The notes under the pieces were generated by a model. It did no database searches and was not told the DNA's origin. It saw only the letters and a list, made by a program, of their open reading frames with translations. The translations under genes were made by a program, and so were the position numbers. Source: Bradyrhizobium sp. 138 (GTDB taxonomy: Bacteria; Pseudomonadota; Alphaproteobacteria; Rhizobiales; Xanthobacteraceae). From it: DNA of 64,000 nucleotides. Positions 1 to 8,433 of the stretch are shown here, piece after piece (the stretch's first letter is position 1; each line of letters begins with the position of its first letter). The DNA is taken from the NCBI RefSeq assembly GCF_023074075.1, contig NZ_JADPKT010000094.1, forward strand, positions 334,619 through 398,618, read 5' to 3'.

Positions 1-792
1 CTTCTTGTAGGCGTATTCCTGCAAGCCCTGGTCGCCGAGATAGCCGATCAGGCCTTCATGCAGGATGTAATAGCCCGAGACCTGCGGCGCGCCGTGGCGC
101 GAGATCAGCGCGAACGGGTAGAGGGTGACAGGCGCATTGCCGACATTGCTCACCTCATCCTTGACGGTGAAGAGATAATGCTCGTCGACTGCGATGGTGC
201 GGCGGAAGGTGAGGCCGTCGCCATTGTCCCATTTCAGCACCACCGGCGTCGTCGGCGTCAGGCTGCCGCTGCCGTCCTGCTGCCAGACGGTTTGCGCATC
301 AGGCATCTTCGCCGTCACGCCCGTCGCCGCGACCCAGCCGAACTCAGCGTAATAGGGTTCTGCGGTGCCCGACGGCGAATAGAGGATGATCGGCGGCGAC
401 TTCGGGTCGACGGTTTCGCGGAATTGCACCAGCGCGATGTCGTCGATGCGGCCGCCCTTCAGCGAGATGCTGCCGGCAATCCGCGGCGTCTCGATCTTCA
501 CGCGCGGGCTGGCTGCGATCGCGGCGTCGCGGGCGACGACCGGCTGAGCCTGGTTCGCGGCCGGCGTCGACGGTTGAGCGGTGCCGGGCTGCGGCGCGGC
601 GCCCGGCGTCGCAGGCGCGCCGCCTGGCGTCGCGGACGCCGTCGGCTGCGGCGTGCCCTTCTGGAGCTCGGCCTGGGTCTGCTGCTGGGCGCGCTGCTTC
701 TCCATCTGCGGCACATTGTAGAAATACTGCCAGGCGATCAGCACCAGGCCGGAGAGAATGACGGCGAGGATGGTATTGCGATTGTCGGTCAT
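1..792 (-). CDS. yidC: Membrane protein insertase YidC, N-terminal part (runs off left edge)
   Basis: YidC/Oxa1-type insertase that places proteins in the inner membrane, alone or with SecYEG. Only the first 264 codons are in the window. The reverse strand starts MTDNRNTILAVILSGLVLIA, the usual N-terminal membrane anchor of Gram-negative YidC. A Pro/Ala/Thr/Gln-rich linker and the start of the periplasmic beta-sandwich domain follow. The conserved C-terminal insertase helices lie outside. The ATG at 792 is 16 bases after the rnpA stop. The order rpmH-rnpA-yidC is the classical bacterial arrangement and supports the call. The reading frame is open to base 1. Confidence 0.93.
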   Translation of the reverse strand, partial: MTDNRNTILAVILSGLVLIAWQYFYNVPQMEKQRAQQQTQAELQKGTPQPTASATPGGAPATPGAAPQPGTAQPSTPAANQAQPVVARDAAIAASPRVKIETPRIAGSISLKGGRIDDIALVQFRETVDPKSPPIILYSPSGTAEPYYAEFGWVAATGVTAKMPDAQTVWQQDGSGSLTPTTPVVLKWDNGDGLTFRRTIAVDEHYLFTVKDEVSNVGNAPVTLYPFALISRHGAPQVSGYYILHEGLIGYLGDQGLQEYAYKK

Positions 793-808
793 CACTATTG
801 TCTCGTCA

Positions 809-1195
809 TCAATCCGGTTTGCGGCTGGTCGCTGCGGCGTGGCCTGGCCTCGGGCCGCGCGCTTTGTGCGTATGCCGCGCGGGCTTCGTGAACGCCATGC
901 GCAGATCGTCGAGCATGGTGGCGAAGTCGCGCGCGAGCGCGTCCCTTCGGCCGACCAGCACATAATCATGGTGGGGCTGCATCGACACCGGATCGAGCCG
1001 CTTCACCAGTTCGCGAAGCCGGCGCCGGATGCGATTGCGCTCGGGGGCGTTGCCGTTCTTTTTGGTAACGGTGAAGCCGATCCGGATCGGGCCGCCGTCA
1101 TCGCGGGGGCGGCTTTGCAGGACGAACGCGGGACTATTCACCCGCGCGCCATTGGCAACGGCGAGGAAATCCGCCCGCTGCCTCAGCCGATCCAT
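809..1195 (-). CDS. rnpA: Ribonuclease P protein component
   Basis: Protein subunit of RNase P, which helps the catalytic RNA remove 5' leaders from pre-tRNAs. 128 residues, basic, with the family signature near residues 40-62: an FTVTKK stretch followed by NRIRRRLRE, the RNR-type motif that contacts RNA. Residues 105-128 form a basic tail rich in Arg, Lys and His that is longer than in E. coli. It starts at ATG 1195, 28 bases after the rpmH stop, and is followed at once by yidC, so the three genes are probably cotranscribed. Confidence 0.95.
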   Translation of the reverse strand: MDRLRQRADFLAVANGARVNSPAFVLQSRPRDDGGPIRIGFTVTKKNGNAPERNRIRRRLRELVKRLDPVSMQPHHDYVLVGRRDALARDFATMLDDLRMAFTKPARHTHKARGPRPGHAAATSRKPD

Positions 1196-1223
1196 GATGA
1201 AATCCCGGAAAAGGGGGTCCGGC

Positions 1224-1358
1224 TCAGGCGCTCAGACGCTTGCGGCCGCGGGCGCGGCGGGCGGCGAGAACCTTGCGGCCGCCGGCAGTGGCGAGACGGG
1301 CACGGAAGCCGTGACGGCGCTTGCGCACCAGTTTGCTGGGTTGATAAGTCCGCTTCAC
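1224..1358 (-). CDS. rpmH: 50S ribosomal protein L34
   Basis: 44-residue ribosomal protein of the large subunit. The sequence begins KRTYQPSKLVRKRRHGFRAR after the initiator and ends with a run of Arg/Lys/Ala, as all L34 proteins do. Translation starts at GTG (1358-1356), with GGAG nine bases upstream. A longer open frame upstream is not needed, since the family starts exactly here. First gene of the rpmH-rnpA-yidC cluster, so its promoter should lie in 1359-1640. Confidence 0.96.
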   Translation of the reverse strand: MKRTYQPSKLVRKRRHGFRARLATAGGRKVLAARRARGRKRLSA

Positions 1359-1722
1359 GGGTTTTTCTCCGCTGACCGGGCAATTTGCCTGTAGAATTGA
1401 TGATAAAGTCCGGAAGATGCGGCCCAAAACGGGCCGTTTCCGGCCCCAAGAGAGCCGCTCCCGGTGTCGCACCGGGTCATCGCGGACAATTTGCGCGGCT
1501 TATAAGCGAGCGCCTTGTTTTCGTCAACGCCGCACAAGCGCGCGTTTCCGGTGAATATCGCTGTTTGCGCGGGGTTTTTAACCCTTGAGGTAGCGACTCG
1601 CGATATCAGCGCTTACATCCCACCTCGGCAGATTAGCGATCCGTAATTTGACCCGACCGGGGTCGGGCCGCATCTTCAGACCGCCATTCCTTCACCGGCC
1701 AAGGCAGCAAGGGGCGAATTTC
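1359..1722. promoter_or_regulatory. Divergent intergenic region between rpmH and the sensor kinase
   Basis: 364 bases without a convincing gene. It must hold the promoter of the rpmH operon (leftward) and of the histidine kinase (rightward). I see GC-rich short inverted repeats in the rpmH leader around 1426-1465 and a small palindrome GGGTTTTTAACCC near 1572-1584. I could not identify -35/-10 elements with confidence, and I see no DnaA-box cluster that would mark an origin. Confidence 0.4.
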
Positions 1723-3222
1723 GTGGCAGCGACAGACCTCCAGCCGATCCAGGATCAGGATCAGCCGGACCCGCCGGCGATACGTCCGCGTGGGACCCGC
1801 GGGCTTGGGCTGTCAGGCAAGCTGCTGCTGCTCACCATTCCCCTGGTGATGATCGCTGCCATCCTGCTCTACGTACCCGCCATTGCCAACTTCTGGGTCA
1901 ACCGGTTGAACGACCGAGTCGCGGCGGCCAACACCGCGGCGCTGGTGCTGGATGCGGCGCCGCTCGGCATGGTTCCCGATTCGCTGTCGCGCCAGATCCT
2001 GAAAAGCATCAACGCCCGCGCCGTCGCCATCAAGATGGGCCAGCAGCGCCGGCTGCTCGCCAGCGACAACATTCCCGCCGCCATCGAGCACGACATCGAC
2101 CTGCGCGACATGACGGCGTGGGAGGCGATCACCGGCTCGTTCCGGATGATGCTGGAAACCGGCAACCAGGCCATACGCATCGTTGGCCCCGGGGTCGGCA
2201 ATGCCCAGTTCATCGAGATCGTCACCGACGAATTGCCGCTGCGCAAGCAGATGTACCGCTTCTCCCGCAACCTCGTGGTGGTCGCGCTGATCATCGCGGT
2301 GTTGACCGCGGGCCTCGTCTATCTCGCGCTTCATTACCTCTTCGTGCGCCCGATGCGGCGGCTGACCGCGAGCCTGGTCGGCTTCCACGAGAACCCGGAA
2401 AGCTCGGCGGGAATCATCGTGCCGAGCCAGCGCAGCGACGAGATCGGGGTCGCCGAGCGCGAATTGTCGGACATGCAGCGCGATTTGATGTCGATGCTGA
2501 ATCAGAAGAGCCGCCTTGCTGCGCTCGGCCTCGCCGTGTCCAAGATCAACCACGACCTGCGCAATCTGCTCGCCTCGGCGCAACTGTTGTCGGATCAGCT
2601 CGCCAGCGTGCCGGATCCGCGGGTGCAGCGCTTTGCGCCCAAGCTCGTGCGCTCGCTCGAGCGCGCCATCGCCTTCTGCCAGTCGACGCTGTCCTACGGC
2701 CGCGCCCAGGAGGCCGCACCGGACCGCCGGATGATTCTGATCGAGCCTGTCGTGCTGGAGGTGCGCGAGACCGCGGGCCTCGCCTCCGATGCCTCGATCG
2801 CCTGGGTCGCCGCGATCGAGCGCGGGCTGGCGGTCGATGCCGACCCCGATCAGCTGTTCCGGGTGCTGCTCAACCTCGTCCGCAACGCCGCCCAGGCGCT
2901 GGAGAGTCATTCCTCGGGCGACGGTGGCCCGCAGCAGATCCGGATCACCGGAAAACGCGAGGGCGCCGTGGCGATCATCGAGGTGTCCGACACCGGCCCC
3001 GGCGTGCCCCAGAAGACCCGGGAGCACCTGTTCGAGGCGTTCCAGACCTCCGGCCGCCCCGGCGGCAGCGGTCTGGGCCTTGCCATTGCCGCCGAACTGG
3101 TCCGCGCCCATGGCGGCGACATTCACCTGGTCGAAGGCACCATCGGCGCCACCTTCCGCATCGTCATCCCCGACCGCCCCGTAGAGCTCCTCTCCATCCG
3201 CAACGAACGGGCGCGGGCGTAA
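1723..3222 (+). CDS. Membrane sensor histidine kinase, orphan
   Basis: Two-component sensor kinase of about 499 residues. TM helix 1 is near residues 34-54, followed by a periplasmic sensing domain of about 130 residues. TM helix 2 follows, then a HAMP linker beginning LFVRPMRRL. The phosphoacceptor is His277 in KINHDLRNLL. The ATP-binding domain has the N box (LVRNAAQALE), G1 box (DTGPGVP) and G2 box (GGSGLGLAIA). I chose GTG 1723, which has AAGGGGCG just upstream, over an in-frame TTG at 1648 that would add 25 residues with no clear ribosome site. No response regulator lies beside it, so its partner must be encoded elsewhere. The signal sensed cannot be read from the sequence. Confidence 0.88.
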   Translation: MAATDLQPIQDQDQPDPPAIRPRGTRGLGLSGKLLLLTIPLVMIAAILLYVPAIANFWVNRLNDRVAAANTAALVLDAAPLGMVPDSLSRQILKSINARAVAIKMGQQRRLLASDNIPAAIEHDIDLRDMTAWEAITGSFRMMLETGNQAIRIVGPGVGNAQFIEIVTDELPLRKQMYRFSRNLVVVALIIAVLTAGLVYLALHYLFVRPMRRLTASLVGFHENPESSAGIIVPSQRSDEIGVAERELSDMQRDLMSMLNQKSRLAALGLAVSKINHDLRNLLASAQLLSDQLASVPDPRVQRFAPKLVRSLERAIAFCQSTLSYGRAQEAAPDRRMILIEPVVLEVRETAGLASDASIAWVAAIERGLAVDADPDQLFRVLLNLVRNAAQALESHSSGDGGPQQIRITGKREGAVAIIEVSDTGPGVPQKTREHLFEAFQTSGRPGGSGLGLAIAAELVRAHGGDIHLVEGTIGATFRIVIPDRPVELLSIRNERARA

Positions 3223-3404
3223 GGCGGCCAGAGGCCGAGTTTTTCCGTCATTCCGAGGTGGTCAGAGGGTCAAATACGCGAAAATCTCCCCATCCCGGAC
3301 CTTGCCAACCGGGGCAAGAGCGGTTAGTCAGAGCGCTCTTTCGCACCCCTTCGGCGCTGTCCGGAGGCTGCCTGCGGGCCCAGCCCGCACTGTTCGCGAA
3401 AAAC

Positions 3405-3481
3405 GCGCCCGTAGCTCAGCTGGATAGAGCATCAGACTACGAATCTGAGGGTCGGACGTTCGAATCGTTCCGGGCGCGCCA
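3405..3481 (+). tRNA. tRNA-Arg (anticodon ACG)
   Basis: 77-base cloverleaf. The acceptor stem is GCGCCCG pairing with CGGGCGC, then discriminator G and encoded CCA. The D arm contains AGCTCAGCTGGATAGAGC and the T arm contains GTTCGAATC. The anticodon loop is CTACGAA, giving ACG, which reads CGN Arg codons after A34 deamination to inosine. A damaged near-copy lies 470 bases downstream. Confidence 0.95.
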
Positions 3482-3565
3482 TTCTTCGCCGAAAGGTCAG
3501 GACCAAGCAGCATCTGGTCGCCAGACGGGCCCGAGACCGGATGGCTACGCCGTGTGAGGAGCTGG

Positions 3566-3922
3566 ATGAGGATATCGCAGGCGTTCAAGTTCGAGGCGGC
3601 GCATCGGCTGCCCAACGTGCCCGAGACCCACCGATGCCGCCGCCTGCATGGTCATTCCTACCGGGTCGAGGTCCAGCTCGACGGGCCGGTCGATCCACAC
3701 ACCGGCTTCGTCGCGGACTTCTTCGATATCGAAAAATGCTTCGCGGACATCATGGGCGCGCTGGACCACCAATGCCTGAACGAGGTCGCAGGCCTCGAGA
3801 ACCCCACCGCTGAGAATATCGCGATCTGGATCTGGGACCGCTTGAAGCCGAGCCTTCCGCAGCTGTGGGCCGTCCGGGTCTATGAAACGGCGGACTGCTG
3901 GGCCGAGTACAACGGCCTCTAA
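3566..3922 (+). CDS. queD: 6-carboxy-5,6,7,8-tetrahydropterin synthase (QueD/PTPS family)
   Basis: Converts dihydroneopterin triphosphate to 6-carboxytetrahydropterin in queuosine (7-deazaguanine) biosynthesis. 118 residues, normal for QueD. Zinc-ligand histidines are visible in FEAAHRLP and in LHGHSYRVEV, with the family cysteine just before in HRCRRLHGHS. DFFDIEK, LDHQCLN and NPTAENIA follow, as in QueD. ATG 3566 has AGGAG close upstream; the GTG 12 bases earlier is a poorer choice. No other queuosine genes are adjacent. The gene sits between a functional tRNA-Arg and a decayed copy of it. Confidence 0.9.
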   Translation: MRISQAFKFEAAHRLPNVPETHRCRRLHGHSYRVEVQLDGPVDPHTGFVADFFDIEKCFADIMGALDHQCLNEVAGLENPTAENIAIWIWDRLKPSLPQLWAVRVYETADCWAEYNGL

Positions 3923-3950
3923 CGACGGCCTGCGGTCCCTCGACCCGCGC

Positions 3951-4025
3951 CGCCCGTAGCTCAGCTGGCTACCGCTCGACTACGAATCCGAAGGGCAGAC
4001 GTTCGAAATCGCTCCAGGCGCGCCA
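3951..4025 (+). pseudogene. Decayed duplicate of the tRNA-Arg gene
   Basis: A degenerate copy of the tRNA at 3405-3481. CGCCCGTAGCTCAGCTGG, the block GACTACGAATC around the anticodon, GACGTTCGAA and GGCGCGCCATTC are all retained. However, the D loop is altered (CTACCGC), bases are lost before the anticodon arm and an extra A breaks the T arm. The first acceptor base is wrong, so the cloverleaf cannot close. Similarity continues a few bases past the CCA (ATTC, then CGCCGAA), so the duplication was longer than the tRNA. Confidence 0.8.
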
Positions 4026-4198
4026 TTCACGCCGAAGCCCGCTGTCGCGTCATCCGTTGCGACCGTCCGTGCGGCGTTAGTCACGAGTTGGGCCTTACTA
4101 AAAGATCTTAGCGCTGCTGGTGAAGCGAGGCGGCTGACCGTGCACGGAGGGAGCCAAATCGGATTGCTTTTGGTATCATGTCATGATACATGCGCGTG

Positions 4199-4482
4199 AT
4201 GATTAAAGCTTCCGAGGCACGTTCGCTGCGTCGATTTTCCAACAGCGGCGCGTTCCTAAGGGGTTTCCGACCGACGTTGCCAAAGTGGCCCGCCGGAAAC
4301 TGGTGCAGCTGAACAACGCCACAATGCTTGGTGATCTCGTGGCTCCGCCGGGCAACCGACTGGAAGCTTTGCGAGGCGACCTGGCTGGCAAGCATTCGAT
4401 CCGAATAAATGATCAGTGGCGGATCGTATTCCTGTGGAGCGATCAGGGACCGGAGGAGGTCGAGATCGTGGATTATCATTGA
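4199..4482 (+). pseudogene. HigB/RelE-type mRNA interferase toxin, frameshifted near its start
   Basis: The frame ending TGA 4482 encodes a HigB-like protein: KVARRKLVQLNNA, PPGNRLEAL, GKHSIRINDQWRIVF and a C-terminal VEIVDYH, the usual end of this family. The expected N-terminus MIKSF is present at 4199 as ATG ATT AAA GC TTC, but one base is missing in the A run at 4205-4207. The ATG therefore reads out of frame, and the toxin frame has a TAA at 4204-4206 just before it. Without the deletion the protein would be about 94 residues. A GTG at 4285 could yield only the last 65 residues. The toxin is probably inactive, unless the lost base is a sequencing error or is rescued by slippage. Confidence 0.78.
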
Positions 4483-4495
4483 AAGGCATGCGGCT

Positions 4496-4804
4496 ATGGC
4501 CAAGAAACTTCCCCCTGTTCATCCCGGAGAAGTCCTGCGCGAGGAATTCCTGCGTCCCCTGGACCTCTCGCCCTACGCAGTGGCGCGTGCTGTCGGCGTG
4601 CCGCGCACGCGAATTGAGCGGTTGGCCAATGAGCAAACCCCGGTGACCGCCGACACCGCCCTGCGGCTCGGCAGATACTTCGGCACCTCGGCCGCGTTCT
4701 GGATGAGCATCCAGACACAGTATGACCTTGAACGGGCCGAGGACGAGCTGGGTGCCACGCTGCGCAAGATCGCCCCGGTGCGCGAAGCTAAACCGGCGGC
4801 CTGA
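4496..4804 (+). CDS. higA: HigA family addiction module antitoxin (XRE-type)
   Basis: 102-residue DNA-binding antitoxin. It starts MAKKLPPVHPGEVLREEFL, the HigA hallmark HPGE.L.EEFL. A helix-turn-helix spans roughly residues 25-60 (LSPYAVARAVGVPRTRIERL), with RYFGTSAAFWMSIQTQYDL after it. It begins 13 bases after the toxin stop, the standard toxin-first order of higBA. The protein looks intact although the toxin is frameshifted, so it may survive as a repressor or as a guard against related toxins. Confidence 0.88.
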   Translation: MAKKLPPVHPGEVLREEFLRPLDLSPYAVARAVGVPRTRIERLANEQTPVTADTALRLGRYFGTSAAFWMSIQTQYDLERAEDELGATLRKIAPVREAKPAA

Positions 4805-4942
4805 TCGATGGTAAAGATCGCAGCCCATCGCAGATTGGTCCGTTGAAGCGCGTCATCGACCATAATGTCAGAGCGCCACGATGAAACTAAAGCGCCCATC
4901 TTCATTGGCTGCGGCGCGCCAGTTCGGTAGTAAGTACGTCCC

Positions 4943-5845
4943 ATGCGCACCATCGCCCGCCTGCTCTCCGGCCTCGTCCTATTCCTTGCAATCGCAGCCG
5001 CCCCAGTGCCTCCCGCGCGCGCGGCTGAAACCTGCCCGTTCATCAGCGCCCAGGAGCTCGCGCGCGCGATGCCGGCGCTCAAATGGTCGCTGATTTCAAA
5101 TCAGGACGGCCGCGGCTGCATCTACCAGGCCGGGCGCGGCGACACGATGATGCTGACCGTGTTCCGCAATTCCGACAAGGACCGCGCCAGGGAATTGTAC
5201 ACGACCTTCGTCAAGACGCTTGGCGAGCGCATGCCGCTCGACGCAGTGTCCGGGATCGGTGACGAAGGCCAGCGCGGGACGAGCGCCGCCGGTGCGGAGC
5301 GCCAAGAAGCCGCAATCGTCATTTTGTCCGGCGACTACATTCTGCAGATCACCGTCCATCCGATCGGCCGGCGTGCCGACGATGCGCTGCTCGGGCCGCT
5401 CACCGAAGCCGCGCGAATTGCCATCGCCAGCGTGAGCAGGAGCAGCGAACGGTTCGGTGATTGCGAGTGGCTCACGGCCGCGGATGCCGACGGCTTTCTC
5501 GACAAGAGCACGCTCACCGTCCAGCGGACCGGCGCGGGCAGCTGCATGATGTTCGATGGCGAGGCCAACACCATGATCGCCGCGGTGATCGCGACCTCGC
5601 GCGACACCGCCATCGGCATGATGAAACGATTAGGTCCCTGCAAGCATGTGGCGATACCCGAGCTCGGCAGTGAGGCGTTCGGCCAGCATTCCTGCACCAA
5701 GGGCAACGGCAACGCGGTCACCATCTATGTCTGGAAGAACGGCAGGCAGGCCTCGATCGTGTTCGCGCCCGTCAAGCCGCATCCGGAGTCCGGTTCAGTC
5801 GAGCGCCTGAAGGCGGTCGCCGGGCGGGTCTATGGAAAGCTTTGA
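4943..5845 (+). CDS. Secreted protein of unknown function with an internal duplication
   Basis: 300 residues. A Sec signal peptide covers about residues 1-28 (hydrophobic core LLSGLVLFLAIAAA, likely cleavage after PARA). The mature part looks like two copies of one domain. Each opens with a cysteine and FI/WL plus an alpha segment (ETCPFISAQEL near 29; GDCEWLTAAD near 172). Each then has a second cysteine before a strand (RGCIYQAG; GSCMMFDG), then a segment on variation or repeat measurement of the type TVFRNS / AVIATS. Paired cysteines suggest one disulfide per repeat. No catalytic motif is recognisable. Overall shape resembles DUF3558-like periplasmic proteins, but I cannot name a family. 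Confidence 0.75.
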   Translation: MRTIARLLSGLVLFLAIAAAPVPPARAAETCPFISAQELARAMPALKWSLISNQDGRGCIYQAGRGDTMMLTVFRNSDKDRARELYTTFVKTLGERMPLDAVSGIGDEGQRGTSAAGAERQEAAIVILSGDYILQITVHPIGRRADDALLGPLTEAARIAIASVSRSSERFGDCEWLTAADADGFLDKSTLTVQRTGAGSCMMFDGEANTMIAAVIATSRDTAIGMMKRLGPCKHVAIPELGSEAFGQHSCTKGNGNAVTIYVWKNGRQASIVFAPVKPHPESGSVERLKAVAGRVYGKL

Positions 5846-5888
5846 CGGCGTACGCTCAGCCGGAATTGGCCGTCACCGCCGCCCCTTC

Positions 5889-7469
5889 TCACTCCGGCAG
5901 TCCCGCCCTGCGAAGTCCTTCGCCGTATCGCCAGGCATCGTCCGGACGCCGATAGGGGCCGTAGATGGCCTCCAGATTCGACACGCGCTCATTCGGATTG
6001 ATCTGCAGCAGCCGGGTCACGGTCTTCTGCGCCTGTTCGATCTGTCCGGCGAACGCATCTGCTGATGCGCCGATGCGGAGCGCCGGCAACAGTTTTGGCG
6101 TGCCGCGCAGGGCCGCGTTCGCCCAGGATGAGGCCTCCTCGTAGCGGCCGGCGAAGAAATGGGCGTGCGCCGTCGCGGCCTGCATCAGCGGCATCAAGGG
6201 ATCCACCGGGCTGAGGCGCATCGCGTACATCAGGTGCGCAACGGCCGCCTCCGGCTCGCCCATCCAGCTCTTGATGAAGCCGGCGAAATAGGACGCCCAC
6301 ATCAGATTGGGATTGATCTCAAGCGCCTGCTCGATGCATGCGGCGCCGGTGTCGAGATCGCGGACGACATAGGCAAGCGCGCCGGCGCTGGTCGCCAGGG
6401 CGAGCGCGTCGTCGCGGCCGAGGCGAACGGCATTCCGCGCCAGGCGGTCGGTCTCGGCGATGTCGCGCGCAAGGTCGTCGGTCGGCCACCGGTTGGTCCT
6501 GTCCTTGACATAGCAATACGCGGCCATGCCGTAGGCGGACGCGAACTCCGGATCGCACTCGATCGCCTGCCTGAACAGCTGCAGGGCCTCGACATTGGCT
6601 TCGCGGATCGTGAAGCGATAGATCGCCGCCGTGCCGCGCAGATAATATTCGTAGGCCCCCAGGCTCTCGGTCGGCTTGCGCTTGGCGCGTTCGATCGCGG
6701 AGTGCTCGAGTTTCGGCACCAGCCGGCCCACCACCTGGCGCGCGATCTGGTCCTGCAGGTCGAAGACGTCGGCCAGCGCGCCGTCGAACCGGTCGGCCCA
6801 CAGATGCGCGCCGGTCGAGGCGTCGATGAGCTGCGCGGTGATGCGGACGCGATCGACTGATCTGCGCACGCTACCCTCGAGCACGAAGCTGACGCCCAGT
6901 TCCCGGCCGATCTGCTTCACGTCGACGGAGCGGCCCTTGTAGGTGAAGCTGGAATTGCGCGCGATGACGAACAGTGAGCGGAAGCGCGACAGCGTCGTGA
7001 TGATCTCTTCGACGACGCCGTCAGCGAAATATTCCTGCTCGGGGTCGCCGCTCATGTTCTGGAACGGCAGCACTGCGACCGCCGGTTGAGCCGGAAGCGA
7101 GAGCGCTTCGGTCGTGGCTGGAGAATCCGGCACCGCCGCAGCGATGGACGACGTGTCGAGGCTCAGGGGGCCAACAAACCGGTAGCCGTATTTCGGCAAG
7201 GTCGCGATCCAGCACTCGCCGCCCGGCTCATCGCCGAACACCCGGCGCAACGCTGCAATCTGGACCGGAAGATTGCTCTCCTCGACGATGAGGCCCGCCC
7301 AGGCGGATTTGATCAGCGCATCCTTGGAGACCGGATTCCCCGCCCGCTCCAGCAGCGCGCGCAGCACCGCGATCGCGCGCTGTCCAAGCGCGACGGGGGT
7401 CCCATTGCGGAACAGGATCGCGTCGTTCGCATCGAGTCGGAACGGACCGATGATGTAACTCGTAGCCAT
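5889..7469 (-). CDS. Winged-helix transcriptional regulator with TolB-like/TPR sensor half
   Basis: 526 residues. Residues 1-100 form an OmpR/PhoB-type winged helix (start YIIGPFRLDANDAILFRNG, end LPKYGYRFVGP). From about 130 comes the FlgO/TolB-like module often fused to adenylate-cyclase-type regulators: VAVLPFQNMSGDPEQEYFADG, then a segment with TYKGRSVDVKQIGRELGVSF and LEGSVRR. The last 250 residues are TPR-like helical repeats (QAIECDPEFASAYG, QALEINPNLMWASY). Similar proteins are cytoplasmic one-component regulators of unknown ligand. It is divergent from the peroxiredoxin, separated by 220 bases, which makes that gene a possible target, though this is only position-based. Confidence 0.85.
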   Translation of the reverse strand: MATSYIIGPFRLDANDAILFRNGTPVALGQRAIAVLRALLERAGNPVSKDALIKSAWAGLIVEESNLPVQIAALRRVFGDEPGGECWIATLPKYGYRFVGPLSLDTSSIAAAVPDSPATTEALSLPAQPAVAVLPFQNMSGDPEQEYFADGVVEEIITTLSRFRSLFVIARNSSFTYKGRSVDVKQIGRELGVSFVLEGSVRRSVDRVRITAQLIDASTGAHLWADRFDGALADVFDLQDQIARQVVGRLVPKLEHSAIERAKRKPTESLGAYEYYLRGTAAIYRFTIREANVEALQLFRQAIECDPEFASAYGMAAYCYVKDRTNRWPTDDLARDIAETDRLARNAVRLGRDDALALATSAGALAYVVRDLDTGAACIEQALEINPNLMWASYFAGFIKSWMGEPEAAVAHLMYAMRLSPVDPLMPLMQAATAHAHFFAGRYEEASSWANAALRGTPKLLPALRIGASADAFAGQIEQAQKTVTRLLQINPNERVSNLEAIYGPYRRPDDAWRYGEGLRRAGLPE

Positions 7470-7689
7470 GGTGCGATGCTTAAGAACTTTTTCAGAACGG
7501 CACCATGACTTTCGGTAGAGCCGGGCGCAGAAATCAACGATCCCGATTGTCGGGCTAACCCCATCCTTGGCCGGATTCCGGCCGCAAAATCAAGCCTATG
7601 CGACGCGTTGTCCCAGCCCCGAGACGAGTCGCGCAAGCTCTCGGGCGCGCAATGGCTGCGCGCCCGAGGACGACAGAAGGAAGTGTGTG

Positions 7690-8349
7690 ATGGCACTGGC
7701 ACTCAACGACACCGCGCCGGATTTCGAGGCGCAGACGACCGAAGGCGAGATCCGGTTCCACGACTGGATCGGCGATTCCTGGGCGGTGCTGTTCTCTCAC
7801 CCGAAGGATTTCACGCCGGTCTGCACCACCGAGCTCGGCACGATGGCCGGCCTGAAGAGCGAGTTCGACAAGCGCAACGCCAAGATCATCGGCATCTCGG
7901 TCGATCCGGTCGAGAATCACAACAAGTGGAAGGGCGACATCCACAAGGCGACCGGCCACGAGGTCAACTATCCGATGATCGGCGACCGCGATCTCAAGGT
8001 CGCCAAGCTGTTCGGCATGCTGCCGGCCTCGGCTGGCGATACGTCGGAGGGACGCACGCCGGCCGACAACCAGACCGTGCGTTCGGTCTTCGTCATCGGT
8101 CCCGACAAGAAGGTCAAGCTGGTGCTGACCTATCCGATGACGACCGGGCGGAACTTTCAGGAAATCCTGCGTGTCATCGATTCGCTCCAGCTCACCGCAA
8201 GGTTCCCGGTCGCGACGCCCGCCGACTGGATGCCCGGTGAGGACATCGTGATTGCCGGATCGGTCTCGAACGAGGATGCCGTCAGGCGGTTCGGCAGCTT
8301 CGATGCTGTCCTGCCCTATCTGCGCAAGGCCAAGCAGCCGCTGGCCTGA
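7690..8349 (+). CDS. 1-Cys peroxiredoxin (Prx6 type)
   Basis: Thiol peroxidase that reduces hydrogen peroxide and alkyl hydroperoxides in the cytoplasm. 219 residues. The peroxidatic Cys45 lies in HPKDFTPVCTTELG and is the only cysteine I find, so there is no resolving cysteine and the enzyme is of the 1-Cys class. The Prx6 C-terminal extension is present (PVATPADWMPGEDIVI). ATG 7690 follows GGAAGTGTG; the open frame continues upstream but the family starts at MALALNDTAPDF. It likely needs an external thiol for recycling. Confidence 0.92.
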   Translation: MALALNDTAPDFEAQTTEGEIRFHDWIGDSWAVLFSHPKDFTPVCTTELGTMAGLKSEFDKRNAKIIGISVDPVENHNKWKGDIHKATGHEVNYPMIGDRDLKVAKLFGMLPASAGDTSEGRTPADNQTVRSVFVIGPDKKVKLVLTYPMTTGRNFQEILRVIDSLQLTARFPVATPADWMPGEDIVIAGSVSNEDAVRRFGSFDAVLPYLRKAKQPLA

Positions 8350-8433
8350 CGCGTCCGCGCGACGGTCGGGATTCGGCAAGTTTCAATTCTAGAGCGCGGC
8401 CTCCGCGAAGAGGGCCGCAAATCAGGCGGGGCC

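Noticed and set aside
1359..1722. Replication origin next to rpmH
   Set aside because: rpmH-rnpA lies near oriC in some bacteria, but there is no dnaA gene and no cluster of DnaA boxes here.
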